From assembly GCA_020137815.1 (NCBI GenBank), contig CM035354.1, positions 3,631,342 through 3,695,341 of the forward strand: DNA of 64,000 bases, written 5' to 3'. This DNA comes from Hormiphora californensis (lineage: Eukaryota; Ctenophora; Tentaculata; Cydippida; Pleurobrachiidae). The position numbers were made by a program, and so were the translations under genes. Of the stretch, positions 41,997 through 54,613 are shown in pieces; within the stretch, counting starts at the first letter, position 1, and each line of letters begins with the position of its first letter. Below the pieces are notes generated by a model. That model ran no database searches and had not been told where the DNA came from. It worked only from the letters and a program-made list of their open reading frames with translations.

Positions 41997-43726
41997 CTAG
42001 TCCCTCCTAGCCAGAGAGAAGGGTCTCTTCTCAGAGCAGGGCCAAGTAGAGCTTTCAATCTTCGTCCAGTGATTCCTAGCCACTGTTGCTAGTGTACCAT
42101 CATCCGATAATAACTCTACATCATTTAGCTCCTCTTCATCATCTCTCATCTTCATCTTCATCATCATCATCACTCGAGTCACTTTCTTTCTCCTCCTCTT
42201 CCAGGTCCTCCTTTTTATCCAACTCGTCCTCTTTGTTCAGGGCTTCCATGAATTTACACGAAACCTCCGAACCAATGCTTATCTCTATCGCCTCTGCCAA
42301 CAATACCAGTATTTCTTTTTCACACAGAGAGAAGTTGAAGTTTTCCAACCAATAGCTTATCAGTGGGATCTTGTGGCCAACCATCAGTAGTGTCAGAAGC
42401 TGCTTCATAAAGTCCCCATGAAGCTCAAATTCAACTAACATTACCATAACTAAGTCTGCATTGGATCTCTTTGTTATTCCGGCCGCTAGTGGAAAGAAAT
42501 GAAACTGAAGCTTCGTTATGTTTTCCGGAGTTTTCGAAAGAAGATGATCAAGGAAGTTCCTATTTCCATATTTCACAGCCGAGTCTAAGGCTAGAAGAGC
42601 ATAGTCCCAGTAGGCACCAAAACTGTCAGTGGGGTTGGGAAGGTGTTTTTTGATAGAACCCAAGGCACAATTCCATTGCCCAGTCAACTTTAAAGACACC
42701 AACCATTTTCACAAAATCGCTGAAAACACTGAATTCGTTAACTGACAGTAACATTTCAAGAGTCCCAGTGTAACAAGCATCGACAAAGATTCGAACTGAT
42801 TTAGAATTGAAGTCAGAAACATCATGTTCGAATTCGTTCTCTTTCTCTATAATATCCTTCAGTACGGAAGAATTTCTTGCCATGATATAGGAGTTGAGAG
42901 GAATTTTGCTGCTGTCTTTCAGAGAAAAGTTCAAGTTACCATGGTTAGGGTGTGAAAGATACTCTCTCCCAAAATCAGATCCACGTTTAACCTCCGTATC
43001 GCATTGGAATGGTTGACAGTCAATTGAAAATGTTACAACTGAATGTTCGTTTGTCTGCGTTTCAAAACAGATATCTTCCCCCAACTTTCCAGACTTCACT
43101 TCAGTTGAATTTGATCCTCTTAAAGTTATAACAACTGCTCCACTGGGCTGACTGCAGCTGACTTTACCATCAGCGCCAAACTCCTCCACCTTAAATTCCA
43201 GACCCTTACCGTGTTCTCCGTCGATTTCTCTGCCATAAACAATCCAAGTCGATTCTCCAGCTTGATAACTAGACTTTTGCTGGGGTTCCGAGAGAAAATC
43301 CTTTGCCAGGCGATGGAAAACCACTTGGCTCGAATTCGTTTGAGTTATAGCGGGTTGTCCAAGATAAATGTCTTTAATTGTAATTGCAGCTTCCAGTGTA
43401 ATTTTTTCGGCCCGAAATAGATCTTTTAGTAGCATGAATTTACTCCACCCATAACCATAATTGTTGGAATTTGAAAAAATAATATGCATGCCTTTCTTCT
43501 TTCCAGATGATTTCTCCGTTACCGTATAAAATGTAGAGCACATCCATTCCTTTGTTGAATACATAGGTTCACAAGACAAGTAAACTTCCAAGTAGTCTTG
43601 ATTTTTTGATTTAATAGATACTTCAAAAAACCATAAAAACTCTTTAAACAAGGTAGGACTGCTTGATGTAGTACAGGAGGGACCAATGGAAGACATCAAA
43701 AACTCAGCTGAGATTGTTGTCATCAC
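41997..43726 (-). CDS. MATH-BTB protein
   Basis: Probable substrate adaptor for a CUL3 ubiquitin ligase or a related scaffold. The N-terminal MATH-like region has FKEFLWFFEVSIKSKNQDYL, LEVYLSCEP, EWMCSTFYTV and GYGWSKFMLLKDLF, in MATH order (residues about 25-110). A middle beta-rich part (about 130-230) precedes a BTB region (IPLNSYIMARNSSVLKDIIE, VRIFVDACYTGTLEML, FVKMVGVFKVDWAMELCL, about 265-355). An extra base near 42675 breaks the frame; the next frame continues smoothly (SIKKHLPNPTDSFGAYW) into a helical BACK-like part. An acidic Asp/Glu/Ser tail follows, with another possible frame change at about 42145. It may end at 42139 or at 41997. It is single-exon over this span. Confidence 0.7.
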
Positions 43727-43954
43727 TGTTCTAGAAAAAAAACTGTTATGTTTCGTATAGTACAGTCGGACCCCGATTTACCGGAACACCGATACACCTG
43801 GTATATATTTTCTCAAATTTCATCTTAATTTCCTCAAGAAAATCTCGCATTGTTGCCAGGTTTATGATGACGTTACATTTCTCTAAAAAGGGCGTGATTA
43901 AGATCTACCCTCCTTGAGGCCTTGAGGTGCACGATGCACAAAAATAGCTCAAAC

Positions 43955-46900
43955 CACTCAACCGTTTTGGCTAAATCAAAGTTTATCTGATAGGAAACCC
44001 AACCCAACCCCCAAACCCGAACTAAACCCCCAAACCCTTGTTTTGTTCAAACAAATGGAGTCTAATTTGTAACCCCCTAACCATACTTTTAGCCCTAAAC
44101 CAAAAAACCTTAAGTGTGACATTCGAGGAGGATAATTAAACTTTTGTCTTTTCCAAAAACCTGTCTTGCCTTTTTAAAAAGGGTTTTTTAAAGGCAAACA
44201 TAAAAACGTTTTAACGTTTAGTTTGATACGATGGGAAAGCCGGGTTTCCCCGGTGCGCGCTAAAAATAGGTCATTTTTTTTTCAAGCCCGTTTTTTTCAA
44301 AGGCTAACCACGCAACCACATGGCCAAGTCCCCCAACTTAAAAACGTTCATTTTTCCCCTTCAACGCGCGGGAGAGGTACCTGCCACTTGTTTGGAAAGT
44401 GAAAACAACGGAACCAAACAGTCTGCTTGCCCCTTCGCGAACCACCGTTTGGGGCCCAAGAGCTATCCCCCGCGTTTTCTTAAACCCCGTCTAAACCTTT
44501 CATTGTATAACAGTCTTTTTGCCCCCCCCCGGTTACTGGGTGTAGGTTGTGGAATATTTTTTCCCACAAACGTAAAAGGGCTTAAACCTTCCCCAGTTCA
44601 AACCAGTTGGGTAGTTTTCCTCCACTTTTCCTGAAACCAAGCCCCCGCGGTTCCTCTCACCAACAGCAACTAAATATGGAGGGGGTGCTCGTAAATTTTT
44701 GTGTTTTTAGTTCGTGAGCTACGTGGTTTTTAGGAGGCTTTTTTATTTTAAGTATCCGTTTTTCAAAATTTTTTAAACCCCATGAACTAAACCCCGGAAG
44801 AAATCTTTGAACTAACCGTAACCCCAACAAAACCCAATCCAACCCCCTTTCCGACCACCAAATCGATGAATGTTAGCAAGGAAAAGCCCCCCAGATTTTA
44901 ACTTTGTCCGATTTAACCCGGGGCGCCGTTACGTTGGGTTTTGGGCCTGTTCGGGTGCCCTCCAAAAAATTTCCCAAAAAAGTTGTTTTCATAAAATGGC
45001 CTAACCGCTCAACCTTTTTTGTTTTTGATGCAGTTTTTAATTTTCAAAGTTTATTGGGTAGGAAATTTCAACCCCCCCCAAACCCCCCAACCCAAACCCT
45101 ACCCTTTTTAGCCCAACCCTAAAAAAACAGCCCCAGACCCCCAAACACCAGATTTAACTTTGCCTTTTTTTTCTTTTTTTTTTTAAAAAAACCCCCCCTA
45201 AACCCCAAACACCGATTGGCATCATTTTCCAACACCCCGAAGAGAAGCTGGCCCAAAAAAGGGGGGGGAACCGTATAAGAGTTAATCGCGGACTCATTCA
45301 TTTTGGGTTAAAATTTAGGGACCCTAAAAAAAGTTCAGTTAAAAGCGTTACCAGTCTTACTCCTTTCCCAAAACCCCCAGAGCGCCCCCCCCGCCCCCTC
45401 GGGGTGTAACGATGCGTTTTCGCATCGATTTGCAGCGTTTAGGGAAACTTTTTCGCCGCGGCGCTCAGTTTCAAATGTGCAGAAACAATCCAATTTTTTT
45501 CTTGCAAATAGCACCTGTGCGCAGCACGCGCCCCCCCTCTGGGTTTAACGAGGATAACGACTGTGTAAACGCTGGTAACACGAACTTTTTGGGATCCCTT
45601 TTGCCCGTTTTTAATTTAAAACTTTTTAGTTTTACCCGGCCGGCGCAAAACGAAAAAAATTTTTTTATACGCTGCTTTCCCAAATACGCTCGAATGCTGC
45701 GCGGCGCGGTGCTCTAGACATACCCCGGAAAAAGTTCAGGTATGCACAGGGCGAGAACCGGTGTGCACGTCCCGCAACAAAAAAAGGTAAGTCACTTGAT
45801 GAGCCGCCGGGGTTTGAAAAAATAAATTTTTAAATGTCTGGAAACCGGTTTTTTTTCATCCAGGACCTTCTCCCCGACCCGTGTCCAGACCTTGTGTGAC
45901 CCTTTGTAGACCTCGTGCCGACCTCGGGCCCCCACTCGTGCTTTATCTCTGTTGACCGACCCCTCTCTGTTCCCCTCGTCTCCCTGTTTCTCCTTTTGTC
46001 CCCCTTTTCTCGGGTTTTTGCGTCTCTCTCTTTTTTTCTCTTTCTGGGTTCACTCCTTTCCCCCCTCTCTCTCTCTTACCTTTTTTCCTTCCCCTGGTTA
46101 GGCCGGTTTGCCCCCCCCCCCATTGGGTTGGGTTGGGGTTTTACCATATTTTGTAAGCGCCTTCCCAAATTAGGGGCCACATTTACCCTTTTTCCCTGTG
46201 GCCCCCTTTTTCCTTTGGGTTTTGGGGTTTAGTAAAAAAACCCCAAACCCGGCGGGGTTTGGGGTGTTTACTTCTATTTGGGGGGGTGGGTTTCCTTCTT
46301 TCTTTCTTAACCAGGAAGGGGCCCCGGCTCCTCCTCCCCCCCCCCCTCCCCCCCCCCCCCCAGCTTTTGAAAAACCCCTTTTTCTTTGGTTCTTTTTTCT
46401 GAGCCCCCTGTCGAAAGTGGGGGACAAATGTCCAAAACGCCCCAAAAACCATTTTTTCTTTCCCTTCTTTGTTACCTTTCATTTGGGTTTGTGGAAGGAA
46501 AATGGAAAAAATAAAATAGAGAGGAGGAAAAAGGGTGGAGGTGGAGAATCCTTTTTGGAAACTAACAGAGTGTCCCAAAAACCCCCACCCAACCTTTCTT
46601 TCTTTCCCTTCTTCCGTTTCCCCCCTCTTTTTTTCTTATATGGAGGATGGAAAATAAATGGGGAATGGGGTCTTCATGGGGGAATGGGAAAAATGGAAGG
46701 GGGGAAAGGAAGTGGAGAAGGGGATGGAGAATGGAGAGATAGAGATGGAGAAATGGAGAGGGGAATGGAGAGAGGAGGATGGAGAGATGGAAGGGAGAGA
46801 TGGAAAAGGGAATAAATGGAAGATGGGGGATGGAGGGGGGGATGGAGAGATGGAGAGTGGGGAAAATGGGAAAAATGGGGAGATGGGGGGATGGAGAGAG

Positions 46901-49900
46901 GGGGAGAGGGAGATGGAGAGATGAGGGATGGAGAGAGGAGAGAGGAAGAGGGGGATGGAGAGATGGGGGAATGGAGGATGGAGGAGGGAGAAGGAGAGAT
47001 GGAGAGAGGAGAGATGGAGAGAAAGGGTAAATGGAAGATGGGAAGAGATGGAGAATGGGGAAAATGGAAGATGGGGAGATGGAGAGATGGAGAGATGGAG
47101 AGATGGGAGATGGAGAGATGGAGAGAGGGGGGAGATGGAGAGATGGAGAGATGGGAAAAATGGGGATGGAGGTGGGGTGGGGTGGGGGGTGGGGTGGGGT
47201 GGGGTGGGTGGGGTTTTGGGGGGGGGGGTGCGGGGGGGGGGGGTGCGGGGGGGGGGGTGGGTAGTAGTGGGTTTGTGTGGGGTGGTTTTTGTGTGAAGGG
47301 GGGGCATGTGTGGGGACCCTGAAGATTTGTTTAAACTCAAAATTTGGGGACTAATTTAGCCCTACCCGTACCCCCCCCAATACCGGAGAAAACCTTTCTC
47401 TCGTTATTAAACTCGCAATTTTTTAAAAAATTTTCAAAAAGGGTCACCACACCCAAGTTAAATTAAAATTAAAAAATTTTTATTTTTAAACCCCAACAAA
47501 CGGGCGTTAAAAATTTCTTTAAATTTTAAAAGTAACAACTGCGCATGATTTTTAGGCGTGTTAAAAAAAATTGCATCCAACGCGACCGTCCAAAAAACGT
47601 GTGTGGAGATTGTTACTTTTAGAAAAGGGGGGAAAAATTTTTTTCGGTGTGGTGTTGCAGGTTTAAAATCAAATTTAATTTTTAATTTTTAATTTGGTGT
47701 GTGGTGACCCCCAGAAAATTTTTTTTTAGGAAACTTCAAGTGTAAGAATCCAAAAACAAAAAAAATTTTTTTCTATTCAAGAAAAAACAAGTTAGGGGTT
47801 TTTTTATTTTGTTGTGTGATGACATAAAAAAAGAGGGGGTTCCTAAAAACCTGCCCCCAAACCCCGTATTTATATCTAATCCTTTATTAGGCCCTACCTC
47901 TCCCCTTCCCCAAAAACCGATAAAAAAAATAAATTTTGGGTTTGGATTTCCCCTAAACCTGCTCCCCTCCTTTTGTAGGGAATTTAAATTTCTTCTCATA
48001 AGGGTGAGACATGATATCTATTTGTTTTGGGAAAATGACCAGTAATATATGGGGGCCAAAAAGCACAAAGCTGAAAAAAGCCCAGCCCAGTACACGATAT
48101 TATAACCCGTGCGATGAAAATGGTAAGTTCGTTAAAAAAACAGAGTAAAAAAAAAGGGCAAGCCTGATTGTTAGTAGAGCAGAACTCTCCCAGTATTTTT
48201 TTATTTTTTTTTTTTTTTTTCCCCCTCTCAAATCAAAAGATCTCCTCGCTCTATTTTATTTTTTACCGGGGCTGGAACTCTATCTCGTTTTTTTGGGGCA
48301 TGGGCGTGATGCCCGAACAGTGAACTTGCCCCCCGTGTGTAAATAGAGAGTAATTTCACAGCGAGGAAAGTACATTGATTTTTTAGAGCGAGAAAATGGA
48401 AAATACTCGGAAAAATTATATGCTCTACTACCTCAAACAAGCTTCTCCATTTTGTTTGTCCATTCACTTCAAAGGACGTTGTATTCCCCCCGACCGGCTT
48501 TCCCCCCTTTTTTAAACGTGAAGGCATAACTGAACTGGAGGTGTTTTGGGGTGTGTGTGTGTTTAAAGTGTCAATCATTATTGTCACTGAAAAAAAAAAG
48601 TAATTTTTTTGTCCCAGTTACCCATTATTCGGGTTTTTTAAAAAAAAAAAAATATCAATACCCCCTAAACAAATGGAAAATTTTTTTTTTTTGGGGATAT
48701 TTCTTTGAAAAAGGGCAAGTTTCGGGGTTTTTAGTTTTTACAAGTTTTGGGGGTTAGGGGGCACCCCTATAACTGTGTTTTTGTAAAGTAAACTTTAAAA
48801 TGTAAAATTTGGTTTTTTTATTTCAGTAATGAAGGGCGTATTTCAAAAAATATAGTGGAGGACTCAAAGATATATTGAGGATAAATAAAATGCATGCAAA
48901 CGTAATCTAATGAAGCCGGCTTACAAATTTTTGGCGAATGGGCGGGGTGCTCTTTACATGACATTGGATCTGGTATTAATAAGATTTTACTGTACAAGAC
49001 CATTTAAAAAAGGCCCTGGATTTATATTCAAAAATGTACTCGAAGCTTTAAAAAAGCAAAAGAATGGGGTGTGATTTTGGGCCTGATGAGCTGTCGAGGG
49101 AGAGGTGTAATTTCATGGGTGAAAAATAACTGTGAAAGTTTTTTTTTTCTCCTTTTGGGCGGGGTAAAATTAATTTTTGTGGGTTTTATTGTAGAAAAGT
49201 TAAAAATATATCAAAACCGTTAGTACCCCAGTACTCATTTCATAAAAACTGGTCGTGGTCCGATCCCCTCGGAAGGAGAAAAAACAGCTTCCCCTTTAAT
49301 TATGCATAATCAACAATTTTTCTCATGCGGTCTTTGTTTTATTTTAAATTATAAAAAGCCATGATACATTATAAATTTTTAATTTTGTTTCCTTTTTTCT
49401 GATTTTTTTTAATTTTGGGCTCCCCCAAAAATTTTTTAAAAAAAAAGGAAACTATTTGACTCCCTAAACTGGCGAAAAAAAAAAAGGGGAGGTATGGGTT
49501 TAGTTTCAACATTTTTTGGTTTCTTTTTTCTTTTTTCTCAGCAAGCGCCGTTTTTGCCCTGGTAAAATTTACCCAGGGGGCCCGGGGGCGAAAGTTTTTC
49601 CGTTTTTTCTGATGGACTGATTTGGGAAAAGGGAAAAAAGGCGCCGCGGGGCCCCTCTGTGGGAATTTCGGCGAATTTCAGGCGCGCACGCGTAAGAAGG
49701 TCAGCACAAGGGCTACCACTGCGCGTCGTTGAACCGCCCTTGAGCCGCAGCGCGAAAAAAAATGCTGAATTTACGGGGCCTGTGCTCACCTTGGGCCCCC
49801 TCATGTGCCGACCGAACTTCCAGTAGCCCCATTTTTTTAAAGGCCGCCCCAAAAAAAAAAAAAGGGGGCGTTTTGGGGGGGGGCGACAAGTCACAAGTGA

Positions 49901-50500
49901 CAAACAGTTTGTAGGGCCAGGGCTTAAGTAGGGTTAGGGTTAGGGTCGGGGGTTGAGTTGGGATTAGGCCCTGAAATTTCCTACCATATAAACTTAGAAT
50001 TAGCGAAAAGGGTTGAGTGGGCGCCGTTACGATCTGGGTGTTTGGTGGCCTGTTTACAGGTGCGCGCTGCCAAAAAAGTTGATTCACTAAAATGACTCTA
50101 ACCGCCATACCACTCAACCGTTTTGGCTAATTCAAAGTTTATCTGGTAGGAAATGTCAAGGCCTAACCCCAACCCAAACCCCAGCCCTAACCCTAACCCC
50201 ACTTTAGCCCTAACCCTAAAAACCGTTTGTCAGCACTCACGAAACACCCAGATTTTAACGCTGGCCGGGTTGAGTCGTTTGGCGGTTAGAGCCATTTTAG
50301 TGAATCAACTTTTTTGGAATCACCGAGCACGCACCTGTAAACATGCCACCAAACAGCCAGATCGTAACGGCGCCCCGCCAAACCACTCAACCGTTTTGGC
50401 TAAGTAAAGCCAAAGTTTACTGATAAGAAATGTCTTAGCCTAACCCCAACCCCAACCCTAACCCTAACGCTACTTTAGCCCTAACCCTAAAAAACTGTGA
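43955..50500. repeat. Dispersed telomere-like repeat units
   Basis: A unit containing CCACTCAACCGTTTTGGCTAA, AAGTTTATCTG-TAGGAAAT and then CCTAACCCTAACCC runs occurs at about 43955-44110, 44990-45120, 50100-50260 and 50385-50500. One copy is inverted at about 49905-50025. The CCCTAA runs match the TTAGGG telomere motif but are short and interspersed with unique sequence. Confidence 0.7.
46640..47170. repeat. Purine-rich GGAGAGAT minisatellite
   Basis: About 500 bp of A/G-only sequence built on GGAGAGATG and GGGAATGG steps, grading at 47160-47300 into G-rich GGGGTGG runs. Confidence 0.9.
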
Positions 50501-50693
50501 GTGCTGACACTCTAAACACACAGATTTTAACGCTGGCCAGACGGGTTAGGGACTGCAGTGTAGACCAAGTTTTCCCAGCCTTAACTGTAAATTATGCATT
50601 TCTGTGAAGGCTAGGTTTTCATCTCCCTCCTTTCTCCAATTCAGAAACATCTGTTTGAAATATTTAACCTATCCAGCCTCCCTCTATGAAAGT

Positions 50694-51359
50694 ATGGGTG
50701 TATCATACGTTCTGCAGTGGTTGCCCCAACCCAACATGGCACCCGCCCAAGCTGAGGACATGATGAGGCAACACTTAGTAGAAAACTTGGGAGCTAAACT
50801 AATCCACAACCAACACAAAAATGAACCTGATATCTGGCATATTGAATGCGAGACATACACAGCGATGCAGAGTGTTTCAGCGTTATCAGGAAAATCATTC
50901 CAGCTAATTCACTCTACCGAGGAGGCCACTCTCAGTTTTGCGTGTTCGGACCAGGGTGGAATTATTGTCGCTGAGCGATCTTTTGATACCATTCTCACTA
51001 AACTTGGCGACAGTTACCAGCCAAACAAAATGACACGTATCATGGCGATGGGAAAGAAATATGAAATAGCTGATTTCTCGGTGAAGGTTGGCACTGTTCT
51101 CCTGGGTGGGAGTGCGACTTTTAGATGTATGGTGCTAGAGATCGAGTATAGACCGAGTTGCTATGCCAAGGATGCTGCCGCCCTGCTTCACGAATTTCTA
51201 TCAATTGTCACTGCAACCATGCCGATAGGGATCCCCGATAACTTGAACCACTTTGCTGATACTATTAGTGGATTGTATCAGCTCTCAGACACAATCAAAC
51301 AGTACGTTAAGATATTCAGTGATTGTAGAAGAGTAGCTAACTCTATGGGGATGCTGTGA
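50694..51359 (+). CDS. MED20: Mediator complex subunit 20
   Basis: MED20 is a head-module subunit of Mediator that pairs with MED18 and contacts RNA polymerase II machinery. The frame encodes 221 residues (human MED20 is 212). The start MGVSYVLQWLPQPN aligns with the family's MGVTCVSQ start, so this ATG is preferred over the upstream in-frame one. Matching blocks are HIECETYTA, FDTILTKLGDSYQPNKMTRI, YEIADFSVKVGTVLLGG (family YCDFLVKVGTV-MG), VEIEYRPSC-like LEIEYRPSCYAKDAAALLHE and ADTISGLYQLSDTIKQYVK. It is intronless. An acceptor-like pyrimidine tract plus CAG lies 50 bp upstream. TRAPPC12 starts 141 bp downstream on the same strand. Confidence 0.93.
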   Translation: MGVSYVLQWLPQPNMAPAQAEDMMRQHLVENLGAKLIHNQHKNEPDIWHIECETYTAMQSVSALSGKSFQLIHSTEEATLSFACSDQGGIIVAERSFDTILTKLGDSYQPNKMTRIMAMGKKYEIADFSVKVGTVLLGGSATFRCMVLEIEYRPSCYAKDAAALLHEFLSIVTATMPIGIPDNLNHFADTISGLYQLSDTIKQYVKIFSDCRRVANSMGML

Positions 51360-51500
51360 GCGATACTTGTGTTTTTATTTCAATGTCTGGATTTTTTGAT
51401 AACTGATTACTTTTATTTAACCTATAATTTTGTTTTATCCACAATTTGTTGCACTTATTTATCTACCACACTAAATTTTCCACCTCTTATCAGGAAGATC

Positions 51501-52838
51501 ATGGAAGATGAATTCCAGAGTCTTGTAGAGGACACCATTCAACTACCACCATCTGTCTCACCAGAGCAAATAGAACTCGCAGAATCACCCCGTACACCAC
51601 CACCCTCCCTTCCGGTATTGGCAGTACCGGATGTTGTAGAACTGCCCTACTTCTCAGCTAACTTCTCACAACAAGAACCCAGCGAGGATGATGGAGAGCT
51701 ATGGCCTCCTTCCCCCGAGTCCCTTCACCTGATCGAGTCTGGCACAGTTCCAGCTCACCTCCTCACCAAACCGAAACCTAGCACAACAGTGGCATTCATC
51801 AGCCCGGCGGTGGAGCTTATGATGAAAAGCCATGGGGAGCAGGGCGCTGCCCGGCTACAGACAACTCCCCCCGAGACAAGCGAGGAAAATGTGAGAATGT
51901 TTGTTAAGGAGGGACGACTGTTATCTGCTGTTAACATGCTAACAGAGCTGCTAAATGGAAGGGAAATGAGTATTGATACACTACAACTGTGGACTCTACG
52001 GTTTGTTCTGCTGATGAAACTAGGCAAGTACTCCACTGTAGACGCGGAAATGGCACTGTTTGGCAACCTCGATAAGTGTGATATGTATCATGAATTTTAC
52101 CCTGACAGTAAGAAGAAGGGATCCGCCGTTCCCTGGAGTATGCGCCTTGTTTGGGGTCTGATCCCCCTTCATTGTCCTGCCTCTGGGGGACTATACCGGG
52201 CCCTAGACCGACTGTATGGTTTAGTGTATCATCTGGACCAAGTCATGCATGCCGGTCTACCCTACCTGCAGGAACAACGTGTTGTCCGATACAAATCCCG
52301 TGTTCTGGTTGAAATTGCGGGTGTGCTTGCCAGCGCGGGGAGTGTCCAACCCGCCATAAAGATCCTGAAACAGGTCCAAACGACCCAACAAGAGCTCCAC
52401 ATCCCCATCACTAATGCCATTATCAGGCTTTATTTCCACGTTGGTAATGTCACCAAGGGTGAGCAGTTGTTGGAAGAGGTTGAGAGCCAGCTAAATGAGG
52501 AGGAGAGAGAGGTGAACGAGGGTTTCAGGTGTATTGCTCACGGGGACTATAGTGAGGCCTATCAGCACTTCTCAAGGGCTGTTAACCACAACCCAAACAA
52601 CACTGTTGCTGCTATCAATGGAGCCGTGTGCTTGTTGTATATGGGGCGGTTAGGGGACAGTATTCTACAGTTTGAAGGAGCCATCAAGTCCTCCCTTCAC
52701 CCAACCCTTGTGTTCAATCTTGTCTCACTGTACGAACTAAAAACTGCAGCTAGTACTACGAAGAAGTATCAGTTGTTAGATCTAGTTACAAGTAAACCAG
52801 GCTGGGAGGCATTCCCATTTGAGTTCTTGAGGTTGTAA
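51501..52838 (+). CDS. TRAPPC12: TRAPPC12 (TTC15), TRAPP complex subunit with TPR repeats
   Basis: A component of metazoan TRAPPIII involved in ER-Golgi and autophagy trafficking; human TRAPPC12 also has a mitotic kinetochore role. It is a single exon of 445 residues. An acidic, Pro-rich N-terminus (LPPSVSPEQIELAESPRTPP) precedes a TPR half that follows the family closely: RLLSAVNMLTELL, LQLWTLRFVLLMKLGKY, LFGNLDKCDMYHEFYPD, GSAVPWSMRL, YSEAYQHFSRAVNHNPNNTV, AINGAVCLLYMGRLGDS and LVFNLVSLYELK. It is shorter than human (735 aa) because the disordered N-terminus is reduced. The frame is open further upstream to 51369, but an acceptor-like CTCTTATCAG ends 8 bp before this ATG, favouring it as the start. 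The kinesin gene starts 165 bp downstream. Confidence 0.93.
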   Translation: MEDEFQSLVEDTIQLPPSVSPEQIELAESPRTPPPSLPVLAVPDVVELPYFSANFSQQEPSEDDGELWPPSPESLHLIESGTVPAHLLTKPKPSTTVAFISPAVELMMKSHGEQGAARLQTTPPETSEENVRMFVKEGRLLSAVNMLTELLNGREMSIDTLQLWTLRFVLLMKLGKYSTVDAEMALFGNLDKCDMYHEFYPDSKKKGSAVPWSMRLVWGLIPLHCPASGGLYRALDRLYGLVYHLDQVMHAGLPYLQEQRVVRYKSRVLVEIAGVLASAGSVQPAIKILKQVQTTQQELHIPITNAIIRLYFHVGNVTKGEQLLEEVESQLNEEEREVNEGFRCIAHGDYSEAYQHFSRAVNHNPNNTVAAINGAVCLLYMGRLGDSILQFEGAIKSSLHPTLVFNLVSLYELKTAASTTKKYQLLDLVTSKPGWEAFPFEFLRL

Positions 52839-53003
52839 GATATTATCATGAGATAATGTATCCTGTGTTAAAATAGTGTGATTGTGTTGAATTTCGTTTA
52901 AATCAGAATGTAAATCTGCTGTAGTTTCTAGAATTGTCTTGTGTAACCATGGTAACTATCTTATTGACAGTTTAACTCCTTTTTTGGTAACCATCTTTAG
53001 ACA

Positions 53004-54551
53004 ATGTCACAAGAACGAACCAATATCAAGATTTGTGTGCGAGTACGGCCCGAGAACGGTCATGAAAAGAGTGAGTGTTGTCACTGACTTCAGTTTGCTG
53101 CCCTTTCTGATTTCATCATTTGTTTACTCAGTGTGTCCCAACACTAACCATCGTTCAGTACTCGTCTCTCTCTAAACAGGTTCAAAGTTCCGTGAAATAG
53201 TGAAACCTATTGGTGCCAGTACAGTGGTATTCGATCCACCTGACAATGACGATGGCAACAACCTCAAGAAGATCTTCACGTCCCAGAAAAATAAGGACCT
53301 CAAGTTTGCATTTGATCATGTCTTTGGGCCGGAATCCTCCCAGTTGGATGTTTATAGGAACACCACATCACCGATATTGGACGATGTACTGCAAGGGTGA
53401 GTTAAAGAATTCTTTAAATTATTATCAGTTAATCAATTAATTAGTAACCAATTAATTATTAACATCCATATCCAGGTATAACTGCTGTGTGTTTGCATAT
53501 GGAGCCACGGGGGCCGGTAAAACCTTCACAATGCTGGGTAACAACGAGAACCCTGGGGTCATCTTCAAAACAGTGATGATGCTTTACCAGAAGATTGACG
53601 CCGCGGCGGACCAGTACACATACGATCTTGACTGTCAGCTACATAGAGATCTACAATGAATCTCTGAAGGATCTTCTTAGTCCAGGGAAGAAAGTTGTTT
53701 CTCAATGAGACGAGTGAGGGGGTTGTGACGCTACGGAATGTGTCCCTCCACCAACCCAAATCAGCTGAGGAGCTGTTGGACATGCTTAATGAAGGGGAAT
53801 GAGTTGAGGACTCAGAGTAGCACTAGTGCGAACAGTGAGAGCAGCAGGTCACATGCTATCTTCCAGATATATCTGAGAGGGAGGGCCCGGGTTTCAGGCA
53901 CTACTTCCACCTGGAAACACTCTAAATTCAGTCCTCATTGATCTTGCAGGTACAAAATATAAGCCCTAAATTACCCTCAATTACCAGATATTAATATATG
54001 GTACCCTCTTTTTACCAGTTATACCAATTACCAATCCTAGGTATACCAATTACCAATTCTCTTCTCGTTTCCTCAGGTTCAGAACGGGCCTCTGTCTCGC
54101 AGAACAACAAACAGCAAAAAGAAGGGGCCAATATTAACCGGTCACTCCTTGCCCTTGGAAACGTGATTAATGCCCTGGCAAAGAAAAACAAGAACCCAAA
54201 AGTTTTTATTCCGTACCGGGACAGTAAACTAACAAGGTACATGCCCCCTAGATTCCCCAATCCCCAGGCCCCTGATCCTTCACTCTCCAGCCTGAACCTC
54301 TCAGGTTGCTCCCGATATAATAATAGATTGTAAAGATCCTTCAATATTCTCTCTCCAACATGTTGTACTTCTTCGTGTAAACTTGCAAGGTTTTAACAGA
54401 GTGTTTCATCTCGTTAGGTTACTAAAGGATTCTATTGGGGGCTCGTGTCAGACAGTGATGATTGCCAACATTTCACCCAGTAGCAGCTCTTATGAAGATA
54501 CATACAACACACTGAAATATGCAAACAGAGGTATTGTATAATGGGCTTTCT

Positions 54552-54613
<62 letters not shown>

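Larger units (their letters stand above)
43900..50560. other. Low-quality, repeat-rich block with no supportable gene
   Basis: Homopolymer runs are inflated and indels frequent. I find no conserved coding sequence on either strand, and the open frames present are low-complexity. Within it are recurrent telomere-like units (separate entry), a GGAGAT purine minisatellite and G-rich runs at 47160-47300. Confidence 0.7.

Noticed and set aside
46636-47340. Pro/Ser/His-rich and Glu/Trp/Met-rich frames
   Set aside because: Both strands of a purine minisatellite; no conserved motif.
49926-50490. A chromosome end or true telomere
   Set aside because: CCCTAA runs are only a few units long, occur in both orientations and are interspersed with unique sequence, and genes continue on both sides.
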